From positions 23,568-87,567 of the forward strand of contig NZ_JABBJE010000010.1 of the NCBI RefSeq assembly GCF_014218725.1: a DNA stretch of 64,000 nucleotides, read 5' to 3'. The stretch comes from Brevundimonas huaxiensis (GTDB taxonomy: Bacteria > Pseudomonadota > Alphaproteobacteria > Caulobacterales > Caulobacteraceae). The notes below the pieces were generated by a model. The model did not search any database and had not been told where the DNA came from. It worked only from the letters and a program-made list of their open reading frames with translations. How positions within the stretch are numbered: position 1 is the first letter of the stretch; every line of letters begins with the position of its first letter. Position numbers and translations under genes: made by a program. Below, in pieces: positions 27,817-37,468 of the stretch.

Positions 27817-28203
27817 GTGGCCTATCTGCTGGACACGAATGTCGCCATCCACTTGCGCGATGGCGATGCGGTGATCGATGAGCGCGTAGACGCTTTGAGC
27901 CCGCCGCTTCTGCTCTCCATCGTCAGCAGGGTGGAGCTGGAGGCCGATCTCGGCCGGATGGACGCCAGCGCCGACGAACGACGAGCGAGACTGGACGCCC
28001 TGCTGGATGCCTTGCCGGTGCTGCCCTTCGGCGCGGCCGAGGCGCAGGCCTATCGCAAAATCGTCGAAACCTGCGGCTTCTCGCGGCGAAAGGTGCTCGA
28101 TCGCATGATCGCGGCGCAGGCGATCACGGCGGGCGCGACGCTGGTCACGCGCAACGGCGACGACTTTCGCGACATACCCAACCTGATCCTGCTGGAGTGG
28201 TGA
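27817..28203 (+). CDS. vapC: Toxin VapC, PIN-domain ribonuclease
   Basis: This 128-residue protein starts at GTG 27817. The PIN-domain acidic residues are in place: Asp in LLDTNVAIHL, Glu in VSRVELEADLG, Asp in KVLDRMIAAQA, and Asp in VTRNGDDFRDI. VapC toxins cleave tRNA or rRNA under stress. It forms a two-gene operon with vapB and is convergent with uvrC, ending 6 bases from it. Confidence 0.92.
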   Translation: MAYLLDTNVAIHLRDGDAVIDERVDALSPPLLLSIVSRVELEADLGRMDASADERRARLDALLDALPVLPFGAAEAQAYRKIVETCGFSRRKVLDRMIAAQAITAGATLVTRNGDDFRDIPNLILLEW

Positions 28204-28209
28204 CACGGT

Positions 28210-30078
28210 TCAGGCCTTCCGGAAGAAGGCGTGGATGCGTTCGGCGAGGGGTTGGTTGATGCCGTCGACCTTGACCAGGTCGGCCAATGAGGCGCGGCTG
28301 ACGCCCTTGGCCGAGCCGAAGGCGTGCAGCAGGGCCTTCTTGCGGCCGGGGCCGACGCCTTCGATCTCGTCCAGCGGGTTCTTCTTGATGTCCATCGAGC
28401 GACGCTTGGCGTGGGCGCCGTTGGCGAAGCGGTGGGCCTCGTCACGCAGCCGCTGCAGGTAGTAGAGGGCCGGCGACTTCAGCGGCAGCATGAAGGGCGC
28501 CTTGCCGGGCATGAAGAACTTCTCCAGGCCGGCGTCGCGATCGGGCCCCTTGGCCACGCCGACGACGGTGATGTCGTCCAGCCCGCCCAGATCGGCCATG
28601 ACCGCCAGCACCTCGGCCAACTGTCCCGCGCCGCCGTCGATCAGCAGCAGGTCGGGGCGCACGACGTCTTCGCCCTCTTCCTCGTCCTTGACCAGGCGTG
28701 AGAAGCGACGACGCATCACCTCGCGCATCATGCCGTAGTCGTCGCCGGGCGTCAGATCCTCGCCCCGGATGTTGAACTTGCGATACTGCGACTTCTGGAA
28801 ACCTTCGGGGCCGGCGACGACCATGCCGCCCACCGCGTTCGTCCCTTGGATATGGGCGTTGTCGTAGATCTCGATCCGCTCGGGCCGGCTCTCCAGCCCG
28901 AAGGCCTCGCAGACCTCGTCCAGGATCTTGCCCTGCGCCGAGCTTTCGGCCAGGCGGCGGCCCAGGGCCTCGCGCGCATTGGTCAGGGCGTGGTCGACCA
29001 GCGCCAGCTTCTCGCCGCGCATCGGGCGGACGATCTCGACCTTGCGGTCGGCCTTCATCGAGAAGGCCTCTTCCAGCAGTTCCAGTTCGTGCGGGCGGAC
29101 GTTGGACAGGATCAGGCGCGGGATCGGCTTGTCCTCGTAGAACTGGCCCAGGAAGGCGGCCAGGATCTCGGGATCGGTGTCGGTCTTGTCCACGCGCGGG
29201 AAATAGGCGCGACCGCCCCAGTTCTGGCCGGCGCGATAGAAGAAGACCTGGACGCAGGCCTGTCCGCCGTCGGAATGCAGGGCGAAGACGTCGCCTTCGG
29301 CCACGCTGTCGGCGCTGACGGAATTCTCCATCGATATGGCCGACAGCGCGCGGATGCGGTCGCGCACGCGGGCGGCCTGTTCGAAGTCCATCTCGTCCGA
29401 CGCCGCCTGCATCTCCTTGGACAGGCGGCCGATGACGGCGCGGGACTTGCCGCGCAGGAACTGTTCGGCCTCGGTGACCAGTTCGCCGTAGTCCTCAAGG
29501 CTGATCAGGCCGGTGCACGGGGCCGAGCAGCGCTTGATCTGGTGCAGCATGCACGGGCGGGTGCGGGTCTCATAGACGCTGTCGGAACAGGACCGCAGCA
29601 GGAAGGCCTTCTGCAGGGTGTTCAGCGTGCGGTTCACCGCCCAGGTCGAGGCGAAGGGGCCGAAATAGTCGCCGGGCGTGGTGTGGGCGCCGCGATGCTT
29701 TCTGACCTGGGGCGCGCGGTGGTCGCGGCGGATCATCAGTTCGGCGAAGGACTTGTCGTCGCGCAGCACCACGTTGAAGCGGGGCTTCAGCTTCTTGATG
29801 AAGTTGGATTCCAGCAGCAGGGCTTCGGTCTCGGTGGCGGTGACCACCAGCTCCATCGACCGGGTCTGCGACACCATCAGGCCGATGCGTTGCGTGTGGA
29901 AACGCCCCTGCGCATACTGGATGATGCGCTTCTTCAGCGACTTGGCCTTGCCGACATACAGGCACGACCCGTCCTCGCCATACATGCGATAGACGCCCGG
30001 CTTGTCCGGCGCCCGGCGCGCCTCGTCGGCGATCAGGGCCGCGGCTTTCAGTTGGGAATCAGGCGTCTCCTCGGTCAT
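28210..30078 (-). CDS. uvrC: Excinuclease ABC subunit C (UvrC)
   Basis: This is a 622-residue protein from ATG 30078 (an upstream start at 30132 overlaps the next gene). It has an N-terminal GIY-YIG nuclease (GVYRMYGEDGSCLYVGKAKSLKKR), a Cys-rich region CMLHQIKRCSAPC, the UVR motif (DEMDFEQAARVRDRI), an RNase H-like endonuclease domain (DNAHIQGTNAVGGMVV, DLLLIDGGAGQL) and C-terminal helix-hairpin-helix motifs. It makes both incisions in nucleotide-excision repair with UvrA and UvrB. No LexA box was noticed immediately upstream. Confidence 0.95.
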   Translation of the reverse strand: MTEETPDSQLKAAALIADEARRAPDKPGVYRMYGEDGSCLYVGKAKSLKKRIIQYAQGRFHTQRIGLMVSQTRSMELVVTATETEALLLESNFIKKLKPRFNVVLRDDKSFAELMIRRDHRAPQVRKHRGAHTTPGDYFGPFASTWAVNRTLNTLQKAFLLRSCSDSVYETRTRPCMLHQIKRCSAPCTGLISLEDYGELVTEAEQFLRGKSRAVIGRLSKEMQAASDEMDFEQAARVRDRIRALSAISMENSVSADSVAEGDVFALHSDGGQACVQVFFYRAGQNWGGRAYFPRVDKTDTDPEILAAFLGQFYEDKPIPRLILSNVRPHELELLEEAFSMKADRKVEIVRPMRGEKLALVDHALTNAREALGRRLAESSAQGKILDEVCEAFGLESRPERIEIYDNAHIQGTNAVGGMVVAGPEGFQKSQYRKFNIRGEDLTPGDDYGMMREVMRRRFSRLVKDEEEGEDVVRPDLLLIDGGAGQLAEVLAVMADLGGLDDITVVGVAKGPDRDAGLEKFFMPGKAPFMLPLKSPALYYLQRLRDEAHRFANGAHAKRRSMDIKKNPLDEIEGVGPGRKKALLHAFGSAKGVSRASLADLVKVDGINQPLAERIHAFFRKA

Positions 30079-30094
30079 CGCGCCCGATATAGGG

Positions 30095-30541
30095 TCAAGA
30101 GCGCCGGACCAGAAGGACGCCGGCCAGAACAAGCCCTACCCCGGCGATGCGGCCGATGTTCAGCGGCTGGCGCGGCACGCCCAGCGCCCCGAAATGATCC
30201 AGCGCCAGGCTGAGCAGCAGCTGGCCGCCGACCATCAGGGTGATGGTCATGGCCACCCCCAGGCGCGGCACGCCCCAGGCGGCGGCGACCACGAAACAGG
30301 CGCCGTAGGCCCCGCCCACCCAGGCGTACCAGGGCAGCGCCCGGGTCGCCGCCATGTCCGGCCGGATGTGCAGGATGGCCGCCAGTATCCCCAGCACCGT
30401 CGTCCCGACCGCAAAGGAGATGAAGGCGGCGTTGACCGGCGAGGCCACGGCGGTCGCCAGCTTGGCGTTGGTCGGCGCCTGAAGCGCGGTGGCGCCGCCG
30501 GCCAGAATGACGACGAGGATGGCGAGGAGCGACGGGTTCAT
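30095..30541 (-). CDS. DMT-superfamily transporter, YdcZ/DUF606 type
   Basis: This 148-residue protein has five hydrophobic segments and the DUF606 features GGATALQAPTNAKLA, WVGGAYGACFV and TLMVGGQLLLSLALDHFG. These are half-size members of the drug/metabolite transporter superfamily and probably act as dimers. The substrate is unknown. It overlaps no gene but ends 16 bases before the uvrC start, on the same strand. Confidence 0.85.
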   Translation of the reverse strand: MNPSLLAILVVILAGGATALQAPTNAKLATAVASPVNAAFISFAVGTTVLGILAAILHIRPDMAATRALPWYAWVGGAYGACFVVAAAWGVPRLGVAMTITLMVGGQLLLSLALDHFGALGVPRQPLNIGRIAGVGLVLAGVLLVRRS

Positions 30542-30572
30542 GGCCCCTGGCTAGCATGGCGTTCGCCGATTG

Positions 30573-31436
30573 CTACCCCCGGATGAAGCGGGCGGCGCGT
30601 TCCCCTTCCGGGTCGCCGGCGACGCCGAAGTCGCGCTTGATGGTCATGTGGCTGTCGTCCGGGGCGGCGACGACCTCTGCGCGGCCGCCGACCCGGATCA
30701 GAGCCTCAGCCAGGCCGCGACTCTGGGTCGTTGAATCCTGCCGCCGGGCGACGTGGAAGATGAGGAAGGGCGGGTAGGTCACGCCGGGGCGGATAAGCAG
30801 AGTAGGCGACAAGGCGGCGGCCTGATCGCCGAACGCCTGATCGTAGGTCCGGTCCAGCCACTGGTCGATCGGGCCGGTCCCGCGTGGCACCGTTGCGTCA
30901 TAGCCGGCCCCGTCCAGCAGGATCACCCCCGCAAGATCAGAGGGCCTCAGCCCGACTGCGCTGAGATAGTCGGGGTCGATTCCGACCAACGCGGCCAGAT
31001 GGGCCCCGGCCGAATGGCCCAGCAGATAGACCGGCCGTCCGGGCAGACGACGCTTCAGATCGGCGACAGCGGCGGCGACATCCAGGGCCGACTCGCGGGC
31101 GCTGACGGCGGGCGCCAGCCGATAGCTGGTCGAGGCCAGAGCAAAGCCGTGCCGCTGAGCATAGGCAGGCAGGGCTGCGACATTGGTTCTTTCGCCCCGT
31201 GACCAGCCGCCGCCGTGGACGAACATCAGGATCGGTCCAGCCCCTCTGTGCGCATAGAGGTCATAGGCCTGAAGCGGGTCGAGACCATAGGTGAAGGTAT
31301 GGTCGGGCGCGACAACCGGGCCGGAGGGCGCCATGCGACGCTGTCGACGATCGCTGCGGGTTTGGGCGAGGGCGTGGGAGGGGAGGGTGGCGCTGACGGC
31401 CAGGCCGATAAGGGCCAGGCGACGCGAGAGAGGCAT
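30573..31436 (-). CDS. Secreted alpha/beta-hydrolase (esterase/kynurenine-formamidase-like)
   Basis: This 287-residue protein has a signal peptide ending near ALA at about residue 24. It has the oxyanion HGGGW motif (MFVHGGGWSRGE), the nucleophile elbow GHSAGAH, and an acid/His pair near the C-terminus (DDSHMTI). HGGGW plus GxSxG places it in the BD-FAE/esterase-lipase group. The substrate is unknown and it is probably periplasmic. Confidence 0.85.
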   Translation of the reverse strand: MPLSRRLALIGLAVSATLPSHALAQTRSDRRQRRMAPSGPVVAPDHTFTYGLDPLQAYDLYAHRGAGPILMFVHGGGWSRGERTNVAALPAYAQRHGFALASTSYRLAPAVSARESALDVAAAVADLKRRLPGRPVYLLGHSAGAHLAALVGIDPDYLSAVGLRPSDLAGVILLDGAGYDATVPRGTGPIDQWLDRTYDQAFGDQAAALSPTLLIRPGVTYPPFLIFHVARRQDSTTQSRGLAEALIRVGGRAEVVAAPDDSHMTIKRDFGVAGDPEGERAARFIRG

Positions 31437-31496
31437 GGTGCGATCCTTCCGAACAGGCTTGACCGTTCTGAAACGGAGCGAGGGGCGATTTCCGTC

Positions 31497-31889
31497 TCAC
31501 CAGTCCGGATCGACCGGGACGCCGTCGAAGATTTCGCCGAGACGCGCGCGACAGCCCCGGTTCACGTCGTCGGGCAGGGCGGAGGGCGAGAACCAGCCGA
31601 CCTCGGCGATCTCGCCGTGGCTGGTGCGCTCGCCCATATCGAAGGCGTCGATGCGGAAGACGGCGACGTGATCGCCAGGAAAGAAGCGCTCGTTGGAATG
31701 GATCGAGATCAGGCGCGGCGCCCCGCGCGCGATCAGCCCGGCCTCTTCGCGCAGTTCGCGCACCACGACGACGTGCGTCGTCTCGCCCCGATCCACCCCG
31801 CCGCCCGGCAACCACCAGCCCTTGAGATAAGTGTGCCGCACCATCAGCACCCGCCCCCGCGCATCCACCGCCACCGCCCGCACGCCCAA
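31497..31889 (-). CDS. NUDIX hydrolase
   Basis: This is a 130-residue protein from TTG 31889 with an intact Nudix box (GGVDRGETTHVVVVRELREE, continuing AGL). Coding-like sequence continues in frame upstream of the TTG (WSRLTRGKTLGVRAV) for about 90 bases to a stop near 31980. It contains no ATG or GTG; relatives commonly have Met where this protein has Lys, so the natural start may have been lost or the TTG is used. The substrate is a nucleoside-diphosphate derivative, unspecified. Confidence 0.8.
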   Translation of the reverse strand: MGVRAVAVDARGRVLMVRHTYLKGWWLPGGGVDRGETTHVVVVRELREEAGLIARGAPRLISIHSNERFFPGDHVAVFRIDAFDMGERTSHGEIAEVGWFSPSALPDDVNRGCRARLGEIFDGVPVDPDW

Positions 31890-32259
31890 CGTCTTGCCCC
31901 GCGTCAGACGCGACCAGGGGAGAACAGTGGACGAGTGAAGGGTTCGACGTGGATGCGCTAGGTCATCGGTGGGCCAACACTATGGAAATTCGCCGTGTTT
32001 CAGCACTAGCGTATCCATTTGGGGCCGCAAACGACCTCAAAAAATCGATTTGTTATAACATTGCAATCTGAAGTGTGACTTATGCGTGGCAATATTGGCA
32101 CGGCGTGACGCTGTTTTATGACGGTCGTGTAATAATCGTGGCGAATGCGGCGCGTCTGCTTAGGCTCCCTTTCACCACACCCGCCCTGGGTGTGCGCCGG
32201 GGGCCATCGGCATGGGGATGTCGATCGGTCGTCGGGCTCTTTTCAAGGAGGGGTTCGTT
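31890..32259. other. Intergenic region, 370 bases, upstream of the TonB receptor
   Basis: The first 90 bases are the possible N-terminal extension of the NUDIX gene. The remainder is AT-richer than its surroundings around 32035-32075 (AAAAAATCGATTTGTTATAA) and probably contains the receptor promoter. No RNA gene or riboswitch was recognised. Confidence 0.4.
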
Positions 32260-35200
32260 TTGAACAGTCGCAGTATCCGTCAACGCCTTTTGGCCAGCAC
32301 CGTCGTAGGCGGCGCCTTGCTGGCCGCGATTCCCGTCATGTCGCTGGTCGCCCTGCCGAGCGTGGCGCACGCGCAGTCTCAGACGGGCGCGCTTCGCATT
32401 TCCATCCAGGCGGGTGGTCAGCCCGTGGCTGGCGCAACGGTGACCGTTAATTCTTCCGTCAGTCTGGTGACGCGTAGCGGCGTGACAGACTCTGCCGGTT
32501 TCGTGCGCCTTTCGGGCCTGGATCCTGCAATCAACTACTCTGTCAATGTCGTCGCGCCTGGCTATGATGCCTTCACTGCGAACAACGTCGCCGTTGTCAG
32601 CGGTCAAGAGCGTTCTCTCGGCTACGCCCTTACGGGGGGCGACGTCTCGACCCTGGGCGATATCGTCGTAACCGGCACGTCGCTGGCCTCCGTGGACGTC
32701 ACCTCTGCGACGGTCGGAACGACGTTGACCTTGGGCGTGGTCGAGTCGCTGCCGACGGGGCGCAGCTATCAAAGCTATCTGCAACTGGTTCCCGGCGTGA
32801 AGCCCTCAAGCGGCGGCAACCCGTCCTCGCGCTCCGGCATCAACTATTCGGACATCGGCGGTGCGACCGGCACTTCGACCGATAACGTCTACTATCTGGA
32901 CGGTGTCGACGTGACCGACCCGTCGACCGGGACGTTCGGAACCAACTTCAACTCGGAAATCATTCAGGAACAACAGGTCATCGTCAGCGGCGTGCCCGCC
33001 GAATATGCTGGTGGGTCCGGTCTGATCTCGCGCGTCGTCACCAAGTCCGGCGGCAACGAATTCCACGGTTCGTTAAACTACTACTTCCAGAACGATGGAT
33101 TGGTCGCCAAGGACGAGCATACCACTTCGGGCGGTTTCTCTACCTATGACACCGCCGCGACCCTGGGCGGGCCGATCATCCGCGATCGTCTGTGGTTCTA
33201 TGGTTCGTACCAGAAGAAACACCGTGAAGATGAGGTTCTGGACGTCAACAGCGGCAATGTTCTGCGCACCGTCACCAATGACGGCGAATACACCTTCGGC
33301 AAGCTGACATGGCAGATCACTGACGATGATCGTCTAACGGCTAGCTATTTCGAAGATCCGACCAGCATCAGCGGATCCAACTCTTCGGCGACCTTGAATA
33401 ATCGCGATGTAGCGCAGGAGCAGGGGGCAAGAACTATAAGGTCGAATACGGCCGGACCTGGGGCGATCTGCAACTCGGCGCCTATTGGTTCCGTCACGAA
33501 GGCGAAGTCACGACGAGCGCTGCGGACCAGTCGGTGCGTGATACCGTCACCTTCCGGAACTCGGCCGGATCGACCCTAGCTCAGCGTCAACTGGGTGGCG
33601 CAGGTTCGAATCTGGAAACGCATCGCAACCGCGACGAGTTCGGTCTGAACTTCGAATATTATCTCGACACCGCCTTCGGCAGCCACACCTTGAAGGGCGG
33701 CTATATCAACACCGAGAACGTGTATGAGGAAAACGGGACTGTTCCGGGCGGCGTAACCTATCAGTCGCTGGCCCCGATCTATTCGGGCACCACCTACCTC
33801 GATTACACGACAGCCAGCGGCGCGAACGCATGGACTGGTCGTGCGATCGTGCAGGCCGACAATGCGCGGGTTCTGGCCGCCATTCAGGGCAACGCCACGG
33901 CGCGTGCGGCGGTCGACACCAACCTGGACGGCACCGTCTCCCAGGCCGAATTGAACGCCTATCGCTTCACCAACACGGCCGGCGCGCCCTACGGCAACGT
34001 CAATGTCTATCGCGCCCTGCGCACCATCAGCGCGCCATACTCCGTGAAAAGCGAAGGCCAGAGCCTGTATCTGCAGGACACCTGGACCCTCAACCAATTG
34101 ACCGTCAATGCTGGCGTTCGAGCCGAAAAGTGGGAGCAGTTCGCCTCCGACGGCTCCAAGACGGCGACCTTCGATTGGGAATATGCGCCGCGTCTGAGCG
34201 TCGTCTATGACGTGCTCGGAGACGGTCGTTCGAAGGTGTTCGGTTTCGCGGGCCGCTATTACGATCCCATCCGTAACAACATGTCGGACTTCGCAGGCGC
34301 CCTGACCGGTCCGGTCGATTAAGAGCAGATCAACATCAACGGCACCTGGGTCACCTTCCGCACCCGCGGCGGCGCGACCACGCCGGACGCCCTGTTCTCG
34401 CCAGCGACCAAGACGCCTTATACCGATGAGTTCATGCTGGGCGCATCGACCACCTTGGGCTCCAGCGTCGGCCTGACCGCGACGGTCACGCGTCGTGAGA
34501 CGCGCGACATTCTGGAAGACTTCGATCTGACGCTGTATTCCGACCCGACGCTGACGGCCGCCACGGCGCCCTTCGGTTACGCCTATCCGGGTTCGTTCTA
34601 CTATCTGCCGTATTCGTACTTCGGCTACGCGTCCAAGCCGAACTCGAACTACGTCATCGGCACGCTGCCGGGCGGAGAGCGCAACTACACCGGCTTCGAA
34701 GTCACGGTCACCAAGTTCAAGACCGACAACTGGCAAGGGCAGGCGTCCTATACGTACAACAAGGCCGAAGGGAACTCGAACTCCGACTCCAACGCCGACT
34801 TCCAAGGCGACTGGATCGCACTCGACCCCCGCGCGCCCAACATGTACGGACCGCAACCCGGCAACATCGAACACCAGTTCAAGGCGTATGCCTCGTACGA
34901 CTTTAACTTCGGTCTTCAGGTGTCGGGCGTCTTCAACTGGAACAGCGGCGCGCTCTATACGCCGGCGCAGTTGATCAGCGGCCGCTATCTGCCGCTGATG
35001 GACAACGGCTCGACGTCGGGCGGTGTGCAGGACACCTTCGTGCTGCCGAACAACGTCGGTTCGGCGACGGGTCCGTCGTATTACACCTTCGACATGCGCT
35101 TCCGTTATCAGCGGCCGCTGCCGATCGGAAACGCCGAACTGTTCCTGGACATCTTCAACATCCTGGACAACCAGGCCGCCACCGCCGAGCAGAAGCTGGT

Positions 35201-35288
35201 CGCGGGCAGCGGTCAGTACGCCTTCGGCGAAGCCAATGCGTGGGTTCAACCGCGTCGTGCCTATCTGGGTGTTCGCTACACCTTCTGA
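32260..35288 (+). pseudogene. Oar-like TonB-dependent receptor, broken by a frameshift and an in-frame stop
   Basis: The reading frame begins at TTG 32260, preceded by AAGGAGG, with a signal peptide ending AHA. A carboxypeptidase-regulatory-like beta domain (about residues 45-125) is followed by the plug (VVTGTSLAS, LDGVDVTDPS) and the barrel. The frame shifts at 33423-33428; restoring one G to the five-G run gives QGGKNYK and continues correctly. A TAA at 34320-34322 then interrupts the same frame, which reopens at once (EQININGTWVTFRTRGG) and ends with the outer-membrane signature YLGVRYTF. The repaired length is about 1009 residues, normal for this family. A strong terminator follows. Confidence 0.88.
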
Positions 35289-35351
35289 TGAAAATCAGGC
35301 TGGGCGTCGCGGCTTGCCGTCTGCGCCCGGCTTGTCTTCAAACCTCAACTG

Positions 35352-35386
35352 CGGCGGCCGGAAAACTTCCGGCCGCCGTTTCTTTT
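35352..35386 (+). terminator. Rho-independent terminator
   Basis: A perfect 12-base-pair stem (CGGCGGCCGGAA/TTCCGGCCGCCG) with a three-base loop is followed by TTTCTTTT. It lies 64 bases after the TonB-receptor stop codon. Confidence 0.88.
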
Positions 35387-35482
35387 GCGTTGCGCGGGGC
35401 GACGAAGATCGGGTCCGCCCGTCGTTCGGCTTGAACCCCACTCCGTCCCGCTCTAAGCCAAGACGGACAACAGGAGCATTCC

Positions 35483-35563
35483 ATGCTGGCTCTCGGCATC
35501 ATCTTCGGCTTCATCGCCGTTCTGGCGGCGTTCAACGTGTTCGAGTTCGGTCGGGTTGACTGA
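35483..35563 (+). CDS. Tiny membrane protein, 26 residues
   Basis: The ORF begins at ATG 35483 with AGGAG 7-11 bases upstream and encodes MLALGIIFGFIAVLAAFNVF followed by EFGRVD, a single hydrophobic helix. Its stop overlaps the TTG start of the SDR gene, suggesting translational coupling. Such leader-like membrane peptides are often missed. The function is unknown. Confidence 0.5.
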   Translation: MLALGIIFGFIAVLAAFNVFEFGRVD

Positions 35564-36317
35564 GGCGGCTGCTCGCTCCGAACGGGGCGTCGTCCTGGTC
35601 ACGGGCGGGGCGCGGCGGATCGGGCGGGCCATCTGTCTGAAGCTGGCCCAGGCCGGCTTTGACGTGGCGATCCATCATCATGCGTCGGGCGACGACGCCC
35701 GCAGCCTGGCCGACGAGATCGCGGGCCTGGGGCGGCGCGCCTGCCTGTTGCAGGCGGACCTGACGGACGAGGCCAGGGTGCGGGCGCTGATCCCCGCGGC
35801 GGTCGAGGCGCTGGGGCCGGTCAGCGTGCTGGTCAACAACGCCTCGGTGTTCGAGGACGACCGGATCGGCGACCTGACGCGCGACAGCTGGGACCTGCAT
35901 CTCGACACCAATCTGAGGGCGCCGATCGTGCTGTCTGAGGCGTTCGCCGCCCAGGCGGTCGAGGGGGCCATCGTCAACCTGCTGGACCAGAAGGTGCTGA
36001 AGCCGGACCCGCGCTTCTTCTCCTACAGCCTGTCACGCAACGGCCTGTGGTGGGCGACCCAGACCCTGGCCCAGGCGCTGGCGCCGGGCATCCGGGTCAA
36101 CGGGGTGGGGCCGGGGCCGACCCTGCCGTCCATCCATCAGACACCCGAAGAGTTCGCCGCCGAGGCGCGCGCCACCCTGCTGGAAACGCCCGGCAGCCCC
36201 GAGGCGGTGGCCGAGGCGGTGCTGTGGCTGATTGACGCCCGGATGGTCACGGGCCAGATGATCGCCGTCGACGGGGGCCAGCATCTGGCCTGGCGCACCC
36301 CCGACATCCAGGAGTAG
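35556..36317 (+). CDS. SDR-family oxidoreductase, pteridine-reductase (FolM/PTR1)-like
   Basis: This 253-residue protein starts at TTG 35556. The Rossmann motif TGGARRIGRA is followed by NNASVFEDD and the active-site stretch FFSYSLSRNGL. The classical YxxxK lysine is replaced by Arg (Y-S-L-S-R), which is unusual for a working SDR. It is 3 bases upstream of folB, which supports a role in pterin or folate metabolism such as dihydromonapterin or dihydrofolate reduction. The enzyme assignment is inferred from context and general similarity. Confidence 0.75.
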   Translation: MTEAAARSERGVVLVTGGARRIGRAICLKLAQAGFDVAIHHHASGDDARSLADEIAGLGRRACLLQADLTDEARVRALIPAAVEALGPVSVLVNNASVFEDDRIGDLTRDSWDLHLDTNLRAPIVLSEAFAAQAVEGAIVNLLDQKVLKPDPRFFSYSLSRNGLWWATQTLAQALAPGIRVNGVGPGPTLPSIHQTPEEFAAEARATLLETPGSPEAVAEAVLWLIDARMVTGQMIAVDGGQHLAWRTPDIQE

Positions 36318-36320
36318 CGC

Positions 36321-36719
36321 GTGGTTTCCTCTCCTCTGGCGACGCCGGCTCCGGCGGACGATCCCCTGCGTTTCGAGCGGTTGAGCGTGTTCGTGCGTGG
36401 GCTGGAGGTGGAGGCCGGGATCGGGGTCTATGACCACGAGCAGGGGCGGCTGCAGCGGCTGGTGATCGATGTGACGCTGGAGCTGGAGCCGCGCCCCATC
36501 GAACGGCTGGGCGACACCATCAACTATGAAACCGTCGCGGACGCCGCGCGCGCCATCGCCGCCGAGGGGCATGTGGGGCTGGTGGAGACCTTCGCCGAAC
36601 GGCTGGCGCGGGCGTGCCTGGAGGACAACCGCGTGCAGCGGGCCACGGTGCGGATCGAAAAGCCGGGCGCCCTGGCGGCGGTCGCGGCGCCGGGCTGCGA
36701 GATCGTGCTGGGACGGTAA
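36321..36719 (+). CDS. folB: Dihydroneopterin aldolase FolB
   Basis: This 132-residue protein starts at GTG 36321. It has the FolB fold features VEAGIGVYDHEQG, QRLVIDVTLEL, NYETVADAARAI, a Glu in VETFAERLA and RIEKPGAL. FolB cleaves 7,8-dihydroneopterin to 6-hydroxymethyl-7,8-dihydropterin and glycolaldehyde in folate synthesis. It is coupled to the upstream SDR gene. FolK, the usual next partner, is not adjacent. Confidence 0.9.
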   Translation: MVSSPLATPAPADDPLRFERLSVFVRGLEVEAGIGVYDHEQGRLQRLVIDVTLELEPRPIERLGDTINYETVADAARAIAAEGHVGLVETFAERLARACLEDNRVQRATVRIEKPGALAAVAAPGCEIVLGR

Positions 36720-36801
36720 GGGCGGTTGCTTCGCGCCGCGCCGACCGCCATTGTCGTCGCCAGATTCCAGCCGGGCGTCCGGCGTGACAGAAGCGTTGTT
36801 C

Positions 36802-37458
36802 ATGGCCGAACCCGGCGATCCGAAAGACCCAGCAGCGCCCCGCGATCACGACCATGATCATGACGCCGAGGTCGGCTTCGTCTCGCCCGCGTCGCTGGCG
36901 GGCCGTGCGCGCGAGCGGCAACCGGAGCCGTTTCCCACAGACGAGCGTGAACCGGACCTCTTCGACCCACCCGAGCCCGGGCCCTTCGACCGGTCGGGCC
37001 CGACGACCCGGCCGACGGCGCCGTTTCCGCCCCGGTCCGAGCCGAAGCCTGTCGAGGCCAAGCCGGCGCCGGCCGTACGCGCGGTGCGCCAGCGTCTGAC
37101 GGCCGAGGCTGCGCCGCGTCGTGAAGGACCGGTCGTGCCGATGCGGCTGTATGCGGTCTATGTGCTGATCCTGCTGGCCGTGCCGACGCTGGGCGTGTCG
37201 TGCCTGGTCGCCCTGCTGGCGGTCATGCGGCGCGACGGGGCGACCGATCCGCTGGAGCACAGCCACGCCGTCTATCAGCAGCGCACCATTCTGGGCGCCG
37301 TCGGGGCGGCGGTCGTCGGGGCCCTTCTGATCGTGGTCAATATCGGCGTGCTGGTGCTGTTCGCCCTGGCGATCTGGGTCTTGGCGCGCGGCGCGTTCGG
37401 GGTGCTGAAACTGAAGAGCGGACAGGCCGTTCCTCACCCCCGCAGCCTGTTGTTCTGA
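36802..37458 (+). CDS. DUF4870-like membrane protein with long acidic/proline-rich N-terminus
   Basis: This is a 218-residue protein from ATG 36802 (GTG 36784 is possible). Residues 1-110 are hydrophilic with an His/Asp cluster (DHDHDHD) and many Pro/Arg/Glu. Residues 111-218 hold three hydrophobic segments resembling DUF4870. The His/Asp cluster may bind metal. The next gene encodes a shorter DUF4870 protein, so the two may function together. The function is unknown. Confidence 0.65.
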   Translation: MAEPGDPKDPAAPRDHDHDHDAEVGFVSPASLAGRARERQPEPFPTDEREPDLFDPPEPGPFDRSGPTTRPTAPFPPRSEPKPVEAKPAPAVRAVRQRLTAEAAPRREGPVVPMRLYAVYVLILLAVPTLGVSCLVALLAVMRRDGATDPLEHSHAVYQQRTILGAVGAAVVGALLIVVNIGVLVLFALAIWVLARGAFGVLKLKSGQAVPHPRSLLF

Positions 37459-37468
37459 AGGACCGACG

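Noticed and set aside
33570..35249. Minus-strand 557-codon ORF across the TonB receptor
   Set aside because: It is antisense to the receptor barrel; the plus-strand frames reconstitute a complete TonB-receptor architecture.
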